From Orlajensenia stereocauli (GTDB lineage: Bacteria; Actinomycetota; Actinomycetes; Actinomycetales; Microbacteriaceae): a DNA stretch of 64,000 bases. The stretch is from NCBI RefSeq assembly GCF_039548895.1, contig NZ_JBCLVG010000001.1, one strand, 5' to 3'. The notes beneath the pieces were generated by a model. It was not told the origin of the DNA. It saw nothing but the letters and a program-made list of their open reading frames with translations, and ran no database searches. Positions 63,823-64,000 of the stretch are shown here, one piece after another (position 1 is the stretch's first letter; each line of letters opens with the position of its first letter). Made by a program: the position numbers and the translations under genes.

Positions 63823-63970
63823 ACTTGTTGATGTGTATCAAAAGTGAATCGAACAGTCACGCGTTAGCGTGTATTGTTCGGATTCTCGACCGTACATCGA
63901 GAACCACATAGTGGACGCAAGCATTCATGTTTCCCCCCATACCAGCCTTACAACATGTATGGGAGTGGTG
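63823..63970 (-). other. 23S-5S rRNA spacer with processing stems
   Basis: The spacer holds several hairpins: TTCTCGA/TCGAGAA around 63890, CCCATAC/GTATGGG around 63938-63964, and an imperfect CGAACA...TGTTCG stem around 63850-63880. These are probably rRNA processing structures. No tRNA or coding region is seen in it. Confidence 0.6.
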
Positions 63971-64000
63971 ATTATCAAGATATCGGCTTATTAGTACCGG
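63971..64000 (-). rRNA. rrl: 23S ribosomal RNA, 3' end (partial)
   Basis: Read on the minus strand, the window begins CCGGTACTAATAAGCCGATA, which matches the conserved 3' terminus of 23S rRNA. The rest of the gene lies beyond the window. The exact 3' end is approximate. Confidence 0.85.

Overview
The window is a high-GC actinobacterial chromosome segment, most likely from the family Microbacteriaceae (relatives of Leifsonia, Clavibacter or Microbacterium). This rests on GC-rich codon use, the gene orders, actinobacterial variants of adenosine deaminase, LpdA and RamB, many GTG starts and 4-bp ATGA/GTGA overlaps. No insertion sequence, prophage, CRISPR array or tRNA gene was recognised; this is mostly core chromosome.

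Region 1 (1-19.8 kb) concerns nucleoside salvage and respiration. After the end of an acyl-CoA carboxylase alpha subunit come lpdA (minus), purine-nucleoside phosphorylase and a phospho-sugar mutase (plus). A long minus-strand set follows: two BMP-family lipoproteins, a dual ATPase, two permeases, cdd, deoA, add, and PTS IIA and IIB proteins. Together these import nucleosides, deaminate and phosphorolyse them, and feed pentose phosphates to central metabolism. manC (minus) and sdhCDAB (plus) complete the block. From recall, the order lpdA, PNP, pmmB, add, deoA, cdd, sdhCDAB matches Mycobacterium tuberculosis.

Region 2 (19.8-31.2 kb): a YihY/BrkB membrane protein, xthA, trpS, an acetyltransferase and a HAD hydrolase (plus); glpD (minus) divergent from a SorC-type regulator; and ribD-ribE-ribBA-ribH behind an FMN riboswitch. 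The riboswitch leader has a clear sequestor hairpin over the ribD start and an 11-nt anti-sequestor match in the first strand of the aptamer.

Region 3 (31.2-50.1 kb) is the variable part: two MFS carriers and an EmrB-type efflux pump, a three-gene ABC-2 exporter, a small HTH regulator with a leaderless promoter under two inverted repeats, an ABC half-exporter with an unusual insertion in its nucleotide-binding domain, a DUF559 nuclease-like gene enclosed by two copies of a long palindrome, pckG divergent from a RamB-like regulator, a PadR regulator with a membrane partner, and a dehydrogenase/thiolase pair.

Region 4 (50.2-64 kb) is one tightly packed minus-strand gene string for replication, segregation, translation and nucleotide synthesis: a 52-codon gene, tlyA, nadK, recN, pyrG, a Nudix hydrolase, xerD, parA, scpA, scpB, rluB, tyrA, cmk and der. 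Directly upstream lie two terminator hairpins, the 5S rRNA gene and the 3' end of 23S rRNA of a minus-strand rRNA operon.

Recurring non-coding structure: a palindromic intergenic element occupies four convergent gene boundaries, and several genes show a TANNNT box 6-7 nt before the start codon, which suggests leaderless mRNAs.
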